Shown piece by piece: positions 40,280-49,510 of a stretch of 64,000 nt of DNA (positions are counted from its first letter, which is position 1; every line of letters starts with the position of its first letter). The DNA lies in NCBI GenBank assembly GCA_964035575.1, contig OZ037869.1, positions 1,054,001-1,118,000 of the forward strand. The letters are read 5' to 3'. The stretch comes from Rhynchopus sp. YZ270_cl-10 (lineage: Eukaryota; Euglenozoa; Diplonemea; Diplonemida; Diplonemidae). Both the position numbers and the translations under genes were made by a program. Under the pieces are notes generated by a model, which worked only from the letters and a program-made list of their open reading frames with translations, had not been told where the DNA came from and ran no database searches.

Positions 40280-40850
40280 CTACACCCTCATCCGCGTTCT
40301 TTTCCCACGCGGGGGCATCCGCGCGGTGCGCGACACCTCCAGCAGGAAGCCTTCAGCTTCTGCGAGGCGTGCCGCCTCTTCAGTTGTAGCCTTCGGGCTG
40401 CGGAGCTTGGTGGGGAATGTCGGCGGTGTGTCGTCGGGGATCTCTGCAGCTGAGAACATTCTGCGGAAAAGTGCATTGTATATCCTCCGTAAATACTTCG
40501 AGCTCAAGCGGCCAAAAGGTCCGTCATTTGCGTCACGTGGCGGCTGCTCCCCCGTGTTCTTGGTCGATGTGCGCCTCTTTTGCCTTCTTGGAGGAGCATC
40601 TCGTTGCTCCCCACTGCTTCCATTATGTCACGCTGCTTTAGTTGTGCCTTGAGGACAGCGATCAACTCACTCCTTCTGCTCGGCGCTGGACACCAATACC
40701 GTCTCCAGCGCATAGTGAATGTCATCTCGCCTTCCTGCTCCGATGTGCAGCACCACGTTACCCATGTAGGTTCGCACTGCCCCTTTTTTCAACGAATGCA
40801 CCGCTGGCAAGTTGTCTACCATCAATCTGCTCTGTCTCTCCTGGCTGCCC
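40280..40850 (-). pseudogene. Minus-strand coding-like relic, unidentified
   Basis: Three consecutive minus-strand frames with protein-like content: KKGAVRTYMGNVVLHIGAG, then ELIAVLKAQLKQRDIMEAVG, then LRSPKATTEEAARLAEAEGF. They are out of phase with one another and no domain is recognised. It is the only hint of a minus-strand gene in the window. It ends just before the multi-TPR gene and overlaps its upstream region. Confidence 0.3.
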
Positions 40851-40920
40851 GACGCCACCCGCAGACCCTCTCCCGCTCCCCCCTCAATCACTCCAAAATC
40901 CAGGGAAAAAAGAAAACAAC

Positions 40921-43287
40921 ATGGACCCCGAAAACGAAATGATGGCAGAAAGCTACAAAAAAGACGGCAACACCGCCTTTTTAGCAGGACGTTGCGAGGA
41001 GGCTGTTGCTCTGTTCTCCCTTGCCATTGAGCTGACCCCGCAGAACGAGGTGCTCTGGTCCAACCGTTCTGGGGCTTACACACGCATGGGGAAATATGGT
41101 CAGGCACTTTCCGATGCGGAGCAGGTCATTACCTTGAAACCTTCTTGGATGCGTGGTCTGTCTCGCAAGGCTTCTGCACTGGAAGGATTAGGTTCTCTGC
41201 AAGAAGCGCATGACCTTTATATGACTGTTCTCCGCTCTGATCCTTCCAATAAGGTTATCAAACAAAGCATTGAAACATTGACCATGAAATTGGAGCAAAT
41301 CAAGGAAGACGCAGCGAGGGCGAAAGACGTAGATTTGATTCGCGCAGATTCACTTCAAAAGGCAGGAAATGAGAGTAAAAAAGAGGGCAATTTTGCGGCC
41401 GCAGCTAAATCCTATGAGGAGGCAATTCAACTCCAGAAATTGGACGAAAAGAAGGGCACCTTATACTCAAACCTTTCAGCAGTATTGCTGTTACAAGAGA
41501 AGCATGAAGAGGCTCTGTCTGCAGCGTTGAAAACCATAGAACTCCGCCCAGACTGGTCTCGAGGATATACCCGACGTGGCGCTGCTATGTGGGCTATGAA
41601 AAAATTTGGCGGCGCACTATCATCCTATAAGGAAGCAATGCTCCTGGACCCAACCAACAACGAACTTCACACGATTTACCACAAAATTGAGAGGGAGCGG
41701 GATTACCACGCGACCTTTGGGGATGCCACGCAAACTCAACCTCAAACAGAAACCGCGGATTCATTGAAAGAGAAGGGGAACACCGCACTTAAGGGAGGTG
41801 ATCTGTCTGCAGCAATTCAATTCTACACCAAAGGGATTGAGCTTGAGGAGGGGAACCACATTTTGTATTCAAACCGGTCTGCAGCGCTGTTGTCTTTGAA
41901 AGATTATGATGGTGCATTGCAGGATGCGGTGAAGTGTACAAAGCTTGCTCCTACCTTTGCTAAGGCGTTTGCTAGGAAGGCGCAGGCAATTGAATGCCTC
42001 AGCCTGCTCTCCGAGGTAAATGGAGTCAAAAAATATGATTTAAAACGACTTCCTGGGGCAATCAAATCGTACATTGAAGCCAATGAGAAGGACCCCACGA
42101 ATGTAACCTATTTGGACAAAGCTGTCGAGTTGGAGCACATCATTGAAGCAGCGCAAGAGGAGGAACGGGCCAGGGCAGATGAAATGGAGGATGAAGACTT
42201 CCACAACCCGCTTCTCGGACAGCTCGTTGCTGTGGAGGATAAGGCGGAGACACAACAACTCACTCTCGTGGAAGACCCGGATATCCTTGGAGACAGGAAA
42301 TTCAACCAAGGCGACTTCCCTGGAGCAATCGGGCACTTCACCAAAGCTATCAAGAAGGACCCCTCGCACCCAGTCAACTATATGAAGCGAGGGATCGGTT
42401 GGGTAAAGGTGCGTCGGTTTCCGAAGGCGATTGTGGATTTTGAAAAGTGTATTGAGTTGCACCCGAGTGACGTGGAAGGGTACGTGCAGAAGGGGAACAC
42501 ACTGATCAAGCTGGCTGGACACATTGCAGAGTCGGACCCTAACGCAGCCTCAGAGAAGTTTACCTTGGCTGTTGAAGCCTTCGAATTTGGCCAGCAAATG
42601 GAAAAGCAAAACGGCGTGAACACAGCAGAATCACGCTTCGAAGGTCTCCTCGCGCACGCAAGAAACGAGCAGGCAGGGTTCGAGGCTGTCAAAGACGATC
42701 GGATCCATCTCTTAGCCAAGACCAAGGCTAAGCCAGCGGTATGGGTCTTTAAAATACTACAATTTGCGGGGAAAATAAGTATTTTTATGTCCAAGCAAGA
42801 AGCTTATCGGTTTTCTGTATTATCTTTTCCCATTGAAATTCATATTCCTTTTTACAGAGCCGCTCGAAAGGCAAGCTGGACTGGAAGAACATGCCTGCAG
42901 AGGAGGTGAAGAGGAGGAAGGAAGACATGAAGCGCAAGGCTGAGTCGGCAGTGTTTGATGTATGCTCTCCTCTACTACCCACCACATGCTACATATTTAC
43001 CCTCTGTCTACGTCAGGTAACCCACACGAGAGGATTATAGTTCTTCACAACCTTTCTTTTCAGGCACACTGCCATGAGCGGAGGTTTTTTTATACTTCAA
43101 CTTTTCTTTTGCTTTCTACACTTTCGACTACTAAAAAACACACACCCCTCAGGACGCATACCTGCAGAAGCAAATGAAACGCGGGAACCTCAAAGACGTG
43201 GGCCTTGCGCAGGCTAAGAAGCGCGCCAAGAAGTTCCATTCGACAGAGGTCAGGGAGAAGTTTACGTACACGGAGGGGGGGCTGTGA
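40921..43287 (+). CDS. Multi-TPR co-chaperone, STI1/HOP-like (3 exons)
   Basis: Exons 40921-42738, 42858-42959 and 43153-43287 join in frame to 684 residues. Introns begin GTATGG and GTATGC and end ACAG and TCAG. At least ten TPRs are visible in three or four blocks. They start at residues 8-115 (AESYKKDGNTAFLAGRCEEA, NRSGAYTRMGKYGQAL), 140-260, 280-345 (ADSLKEKGNTALKGGDLSAA) and 450-545 (GDRKFNQGDFPGAIGHFTKA). Asn/Lys carboxylate-clamp-type residues (K.GN...N.S) support binding to Hsp70/Hsp90 C-terminal EEVD tails. Exons 2-3 encode a basic, Lys-rich helix tail (NMPAEEVKRRKEDMKRKAE). The STI1/DP domains of true HOP are not obvious, so the name is by resemblance. The frame is open upstream of 40921, but that part is not protein-like. 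Confidence 0.82.
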
Positions 43288-43712
43288 TACACAAGAGGAA
43301 GCCCCGAGAAGAATGCGCCCTGTACACACAACCCTAGCCTCCAGAAAACCCCCGCCCCCCTCAACAGGTGTGCCGACCTGCCCTACTACTTCAAAAACAC
43401 TGACAGTGGGTTTTGTACCACTGACCTATATCTTGGTGTGGTTCATTCCCCCCCCCATAAAAAGGTAATTCAAATTGAGCTGTGTTGCTAAGCATTCCCT
43501 GTGAGGTGGTTGCCTCAGGGTTTGTTGTTGTCGTGTCCCCTAACCCAACCCGTCACTCGTACCGACTTCCCAGAAGGGGCATTGTTTCCTTTGGGGGAGG
43601 GGGGGGCGGAGAGAGAGTGTGGAGAGAATGCAAAAATGTACAGAGGGGGGGAATGTCTTTTTGATTGTGAGCGGGGAAGTGGCCGAAGAGTGTTGGTGCT
43701 ACAGTCACAGCC
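43288..43712 (+). other. Intergenic DNA
   Basis: C- and G-rich runs and no gene. The last 40 bases before the cassette (GAAGAGTGTTGGTGC) resemble the flank before copy 1 (GAAGAGTGTTGGTTCC), so the repeated unit begins slightly before the sharp core boundary. Confidence 0.5.
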
Positions 43713-43992
43713 AAGAGTTTTACGCACACCCCCCTTGATCCACCATTGCGAGGGGAGAGGTCGACTTGTCCCCTCTGAGAAAACAGCTGACGTGGACAAC
43801 TGAAGAGAATGATGACAAAACTTAATAATTTGGCAATTTGCGTATGAAGCCACGCTGTTGATTACAACATTAAGAAGACGAGACTGACCACGTTGCACCA
43901 CACCACATCACATCACACCAACAACGTCCACTCACTGCACCTGCGGCTGTATTGTGCCGACGGGTGTGAACCAGTAGGCGGAGAAACACATG
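43713..43992 (+). repeat. 285-bp upstream cassette, copy 2
   Basis: Nearly identical to copy 1. Past its end it continues like copy 4 for about 110 bp (GGAAGAGATGGAAATGATG, then CTTTAAACGGACTCCTTTGC). It lies 385 bp before the DUF6748-like start codon. Confidence 0.8.
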
Positions 43993-44376
43993 TGTGTCTC
44001 TGAACACCTCCACACACACCACACACGGAAGAGATGGAAATGATGATAAAACTATTATTCATGCGTGTCTTTAAACGGACTCCTTTGCGGGAATGTTGAG
44101 AAACAATTTTGGCTACGTCTGACAACACAACACACAACACCTCTCTGTGGCATGATGATCTATCAGCAGTCTCCCTCTTCCGAATGGCTTTGACGAATGC
44201 CTGCGACTACGAACCTGGGACACGTTGTTGTCCTACTTGCGCTGACCACACATCCTATCACCACCACCTGTTCAACAATTTCCCTTTCCCTTTCACCTCC
44301 CAACCCCCTCCCTCCCCACAAGACATCAGTTCACCCAACACACATCCACAGACTCAACACAAAGAAAGAGACAACG

Positions 44377-45237
44377 ATGCAAACGACAGTGCTCGCTGCT
44401 GCCCTGCTCTGCGTAGGAGCAAACGGTGCGGCGCTCCTGACGGAGCAGTCAACTGCCTTTGACGCACAGGGTTACTACCACGCGAGGCAGGACCAAAGGA
44501 AATGCGTGCACCCACTTTGCGGTGGGTACTGGATCCGTGCGGTGAACAAGCGCTACACGACGTGTGCAAACGGGATGCTGGAGACGGAGTGCTATGTGGC
44601 CGAAGTTGTGTCGGACAGCCCGTTCAATTTTGAGGGCCCGTGGCAGCTGCTGAAGGGGGAGCACACGAGCAAGGTGTGGGACAACTGGGGTGTGCTGGGG
44701 AGCTTCAAGCTGGAGACTGCACACAAGCAAGCAAGCGAGGTGGAGGGCACAGGGTCCTTTGTGGCTGTGAAGGACAACGGGGTGCGCTGCGTGACCCACC
44801 CGTGCCCGAGCATGACGGAGATCTTTCTGAACTGGCATTTCTCGAGGTCCATCTCGGACATCACGTTCAGCGAAGACCTGGACGCGGAGATGGTGGCGTG
44901 GGCAAGAGAGAACATCTTCACTGGACATGAGGTTGTGGTCGCTGGGAGGCACAGGTACGTGAGCGGCCCTGCTGGTTACGGGCTTGGGCTTGTGGTGAAC
45001 CAGATCTACCAGCCTGCGACACTGTGCGCAGAAGGCTACTCGTGGCACAAGGAGGCCTGCCGCACCTCCTTTGGCTGTGCGCACCCTGAGCTGGAGCTGA
45101 CTGCTGCTGGTGGAGCCCCGATGGTGGACCCTGTCACGGGTGAGGTCACGGGCACGTTCTACCAGAGCTGTGTGAAGAGCTGTGACCCTCCGGCCTTCGC
45201 ATCTGGGCCGGGTAAGTGCTACGTCGCTCTTCCTTGA
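44377..45237 (+). CDS. Secreted DUF6748-like protein, complete copy
   Basis: This is 286 residues. The start was chosen because MQTTVLAAALLCVGANGA is a signal peptide; the longer reading from 44197 adds an untidy Pro/Thr-rich leader. The first mature part reads YYHARQDQRKCVHPLCGGYW, then TCANGMLETECYVAEV. This is the Cys pattern of DUF6748, known mostly from myxobacterial secreted proteins. About 120 residues follow without known domain. Then comes a Cys-rich C-terminal half with a WHKEACRTSFGC motif. Codon use is very GC-rich. A near-identical paralogue lies at 1-536. Function is unknown; acquisition from bacteria is possible. The call rests on motif memory, not on a search. Confidence 0.7.
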   Translation: MQTTVLAAALLCVGANGAALLTEQSTAFDAQGYYHARQDQRKCVHPLCGGYWIRAVNKRYTTCANGMLETECYVAEVVSDSPFNFEGPWQLLKGEHTSKVWDNWGVLGSFKLETAHKQASEVEGTGSFVAVKDNGVRCVTHPCPSMTEIFLNWHFSRSISDITFSEDLDAEMVAWARENIFTGHEVVVAGRHRYVSGPAGYGLGLVVNQIYQPATLCAEGYSWHKEACRTSFGCAHPELELTAAGGAPMVDPVTGEVTGTFYQSCVKSCDPPAFASGPGKCYVALP

Positions 45238-45731
45238 AGGTGAAAGGGTGATAGGGTTTGTAACCCACAGACATGCACCGAAAACAACCAACGATGCGCA
45301 ACTTACAAAGAGCGCAACAAAAACAACTTGATTTTGATTTTATTTGCTTTACACTTTTGACCGTCACGGTCACATTCTTTTGGGGGCAATTTTTGCGATA
45401 CGCCTTTTGGGCGAAGATGCAATGCCCCCAAGCCACCAGCAAAACGCATACCATGTGATGCATATTCGTATTCTATGTACTTTGCGCCCTTTTTTTCCTT
45501 CTCTTTTTATTTATAAAGTGTGTGCGCCGTGAGGCTCACTCATCTTTCAAGCTTTCTTTTATGTTCACGATTTTATGTATCCGCAAGGGCACCGTTCGTT
45601 TTCCTTGCACACCTGCATCCAAGAGGTGTCGGAACGTTTATCAACTTCACTTTCTTTCAGGCATGATTCATGAGACCTCTGTGAGTCATCTGTTCGATCA
45701 ATTTTTTTTCTATTTTTCTGCTTTTTCTGCA

Positions 45732-46521
45732 GGCATTTTGCTAACCATCGTTCCATCGTTCCCTGTTTTTGGCGTTTTTTTTTTTTTTTTTTCATCGTTC
45801 CATCGTTCCCCCTAGGAAAAAGGTGGCATCATTCCATCGTTCCATGGACTGTACTGTGGGGTGTGTCACAGATGCAGAGACCCTGGGCTCAAGGGCTCAC
45901 CGTGGGAGACCAGAACGCGACTGAATTGGTCAAACGCCGAAGGAAAAGGAAGCATGCAGCGTGGCGAAAGAATAAAAGTAGCGTACCGTGCGCCTGCGGC
46001 GCAGCTTGCAGCCCACCCTTCCCATGACATAGTTTGGCTGTAAAAGTGTGCAATTTTAAGCGCATTTTCTTGAAATGTTGCGTACCGTGGCTTCGCCAGA
46101 AACTTTCGTTTTATCAAAATATGGAAGTAAAAATTACGGTAACTGTTGATAATTACCAACGACAGTGCCGGTTTATGGCAACATTTTTTTTAGAAATGTT
46201 GCGTACCGTGGCTTCGCCAGGAACTGGATGCCATGACCGCCGCTTCTTTTATAGATATACTGAGGTTACTGATAAGAAGGCTGACACCCACTACGGCTTG
46301 TGGTTCACCCTCCCCACCTGCCTTTCACGATTTTGTGCATCAGAGGGGAGAAAGAGCCTCATCTTCTTGTACTGACAGGGAGTCGCGCGCGCGAAGCGCG
46401 CGAAGCGCGCGCAGCGACCGCTTTTGCGGGGGGAAAGCTCGGGACCCCTTTTGCCCTCTGATTTTTTTTTTCTTCCCATCGTTCCCCCCATTTAGGAACC
46501 CGGCCGAGTTAGCATAATGCC
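45732..46521. mobile_element. Non-autonomous DNA transposon with proven empty site
   Basis: A 790-bp insertion with ends GGCATTTTGCTAAC and GTTAGCATAATGCC (14-bp TIRs, one mismatch). It is flanked by a 13-bp direct repeat TGCTTTTTCTGCA (45719-45731 and 46522-46534). The paralogous locus at about 1037-1050 has the site once and no insert. Subterminal CCATCGTTCC repeats occur near both ends. A core (about 45890-46090) is the reverse complement of the core in the hAT-like element at 25961-26603. TTGCGTACCGTGGCTTCGCC occurs twice. GC hairpins are present near 46383. There is no transposase. Confidence 0.85.
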
Positions 46522-46770
46522 TGCTTTTTCTGCAACCACGTTACCCAAGAATCGGTATCACAAAACAAAGGAAGCAAACCCTCCCCTCCCTCCGTCTTGT
46601 CTGCACACCACATCCACATCCAACAATCCTCGAGTGCACATGATGATATTCAGTTAAAGCCATTGGTCCATTCAATGAAGCAGGAAAACCTCCTGATGAT
46701 TTTCACTTTAACTTAAGACAGAAGGAAACTGAACAGCAGAAGAGTGTTGGTTCCACAGCTACAGACACAC

Positions 46771-47055
46771 AAGAGTTTTACGCACACCCCCCTTGATCCA
46801 CCATTGCGAGGGGAGAGGTCGACTTGTCCCCTCTGAGAAAACAGCTGACGTGGACAACTGAAGAGAATGATGACAAAACTTAATAATTTGGCAATTTGCG
46901 TATGAAGCCACGCTGTTGATTACAACATTAAGAAGACGAGACTGACCACGTTGCACCACATCACACCACATCACATCACACCAACAACGTCCACTCACTG
47001 CACCTGCGGCTGTATTGTGCCGACGGGTGTGAACCAGTAGGCGGAGAAACACATG
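46771..47055 (+). repeat. 285-bp upstream cassette, copy 3
   Basis: Lies inside the segmental duplication and ends about 195 bp before the S37 peptidase start codon. It continues past its end with GGAAGAGATGGAAATGATG like copies 2 and 4, then diverges. Confidence 0.8.
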
Positions 47056-47251
47056 TGTGTCTCTGAACACCTCCACACACACCACACACGGAAGAGATGG
47101 AAATGATGATAGCAACCTTCCGCATCACATCACACCACAACGTCCACTTGACAGTGAGACTTTTTCCGGGGTTCCTCCTCACCTTCCTCACCTTACATGA
47201 CAACTTGCACACCACGAACAGATTATTCTTTCTGAAAAAGTATACAAAAAA

Positions 47252-48741
47252 ATGAGAGTTGCTTTCAACACAGTGACAGCACTGCTGTGTGCGTGCACGA
47301 CCCTGAGTGTGTCTGCGACGACAACAGACCCACACGCATCTGCCAACGTGAGCGACGTGCTGGCCTCCCTGCGACACGTGACGAACCTGCTTGAGGAGCC
47401 CTGTGGCGACTACGTGCCGTACACAGCACGCTGCTTCACGTTCACTGTGACGCAGCCTGTGAACCACTTCCGCCACAGACGCTGGAGCACAGCGACCTTT
47501 GAGCAGAAGGTGCGCATCATCCACCGCAGCTGGGACGCACCTGTTGCCCTGCGCACGCGAGGCTACGAGCTGACGCGGACAGCACGCCGTACCGGTACTA
47601 CCCGATTGAGCCGACACGCATGCTGGAGGGGAACCTCATTGACGTGGAGCACAGGTACTACGGGGACTCGATCCCCGGTGCTGCTGCGGGGCGTCCGTAC
47701 GACTACTCAGGGCTGACGGTACTGCAGAGTGCGATTGACCTGCTGAAGGTGGTGCGGACGCTGCGTGGGCGGGGCCGCTACACAGGCCGATGGGTGTCCT
47801 TCGGGTACAGCAAGGGTGGGATGACGGCGACCTTCTTTAGGCGGTACTTCCCGCGTGCTGTGGACGCGACTGTGGCGTACGTGGCACCGCTGAACACAGA
47901 CCTCCCGGACACACGTGGGCTCGACTACTTCGCAGGGCTTGGGTCGGAGGAGTGCAGGGCGACGCTGCTTGCCTTCCAGCGTGGTGTGCTGCAGCGCCGT
48001 GACGAGGCGGCCGGGTACCTGGCGGAGCTTGTGGCGTCGACGAACGACAGCGCAGCGCACTACAAGCGCGGTGGTGTGTCGGAGGCCCTCGAGTACATGG
48101 TGTCGGAGTACGACTTCTTCTTCTGGCAGTACGGCGGGGAGGCCTACTGCGGGGACGTCCCCGACGCAGCAAACACGTCGACGCCGATCGCAACTGTCAT
48201 GGAGCACCTCGACCTGCACGTCGGCCTCACGACGTACTTTGCGCGCAGCCTTGCCCAGGGCACCGACACGTACTACCAGCAGGTGCTGTCTGAGCTGGGG
48301 AACTCTGCGGCCCTCCTGGAGCCCCTGGAGGACCTGCTGCAGTACAACCCAAACGACGTCTCTGTGTACGGCCCGCACGACACAGAGACACCGTGCTACT
48401 CGTCGCGCACCATGCGCGGTGTGGAGCACTGGGCCAAGTACCGTGCAACGAAGGTCATGTACGTGTACGGTGGGGGTGACCCGTGGTCTGCAGTCATGTA
48501 CCCGCTCCCGTACAACGCCGTGAGGAACGATGTGCATCGCTTCGTGGCTGCGGACAGCAACCACGGGGCAGACATCAGTGAGCTTGCGGACAGTGAGGGG
48601 CGCCAGGAGGCGACGAACACCGTGCGCAGGTGGGCTGGGCTGCCGGAGCTGTCGGAGGAGGAGGAGACACAGCGCACGGCAGATGTGCAGGTCAACGGTC
48701 TTGCCTTGCCACGTGTGCCTGCTGAGGGGAGGAGGCGTTAG
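47252..48741 (+). CDS. S37-type tripeptidyl aminopeptidase with one frameshift
   Basis: The signal peptide (MRVAFNTVTALLCACTTLSVSA) starts the chain. Then come FTVTQPVNHF, EQKVRIIHRSWDAPV and LRTRGYEL. The reading frame then has to move by one base near 47570 to continue DADSTPYRYYPIEPTRMLEG, LIDVEHRYYGDS and GYSKGGMTATFFRRYFPRAV with DATVAYVAPLN. These are landmarks of the secreted peptidase family S37 (PS-10, Streptomyces tripeptidyl aminopeptidase type). The Ser in GYSKGG is the likely nucleophile, and HGAD near the C terminus may hold the catalytic His. Restoring frame gives about 496 residues, a normal length. One missing G in a GAGCTG(G)ACG context explains the break. It may be a sequencing error, a true lesion or recoding. 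The rest of the gene is undamaged, which favours error or a very young change. Codon use is GC-rich. Confidence 0.85.
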
Positions 48742-49510
48742 GTTGGAGGTGAAGAGGAAGAACCGCGTGTGGTGGCACCTTCGTGTGTAGTGGTGCATGA
48801 GAGACATACTGTCTCTTGGTTGTTTGTTTTGCTTGTTTTTGTTGGTTGTTTCTTATGTTGAGTTCCCGAAGATGCCGGAAAATGGATAAAATACAACAGA
48901 GAGAGAGAAAGAAAGAGAGCACATGCGCTTTCATTGGTTGTCAATCGTCGTGTTTTCTATTCTTCTTTGGTTATCGGGAGCTTGAAACAGAGAACACCAA
49001 ATTTTAAGATAAAAAGGTGGAGGTACAATGGTCGGTTCGGGTCGGTTCTATATTTCATACGTCTTCTGTGATGTCTCGCAGTGGAGGTGTTGCGGCCTGG
49101 AAATGACTTTTTCGAAATTTGTCGTTGTTGCCCATTTGGGTTTTGTTTTTGTTTGTTTTCTTTTGTGCGTGTGCAGTGATGAGACACATGCCTCTTTCAA
49201 ACGTTGTTAGTTTCTTCTTCTTCTTTTTCTACTTTTTAGTGCTCCTTTTTTTCTTCTTCTTTTTCGTTGTCTTTGCTTTTTCTAGAGTGTTGACCTGCAC
49301 ATTTCATCACTCACGACATCTTTGATCAGGCAGACACCACACACCGTGTGATACAATTTCGCATTTAGTGTCTGTTTGATGCGTTGCTTCATTTGATGTC
49401 TCAAGAGAAAAGAACACCCAACAGACTTTGCATCCCTTCGTACACCCCCATTCTCATCCTCGTCCTCAATTTCACGCACTTCTCACAACAGGTTTTTTGT
49501 ATTGAAGAAT
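48742..49510 (+). other. Intergenic DNA before the PARP gene
   Basis: T-rich spacer with a GAGACACATGCCTCTTTCAAA hairpin-and-tail-like unit (49180-49203). TTCTCACAACAG (49482-49493), 17 bases before the start codon, looks like a strong splice acceptor. No gene was seen. Confidence 0.5.

Larger units (their letters stand above)
44699..47075 (+). repeat. Segmental duplication, copy 2 (partner 1-1600)
   Basis: Same block as 1-1600, but split by a 790-bp insertion at 45732-46521 that is absent from the partner. The orientation is the same and the two copies are about 44.7 kb apart. Confidence 0.9.

Noticed and set aside
47252-47716. Independent 154-residue protein at the 5' part of the S37 locus
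   Set aside because: Its last ~45 residues are Arg/Thr-rich out-of-frame translation of conserved S37 sequence, so it is one gene with a frameshift.
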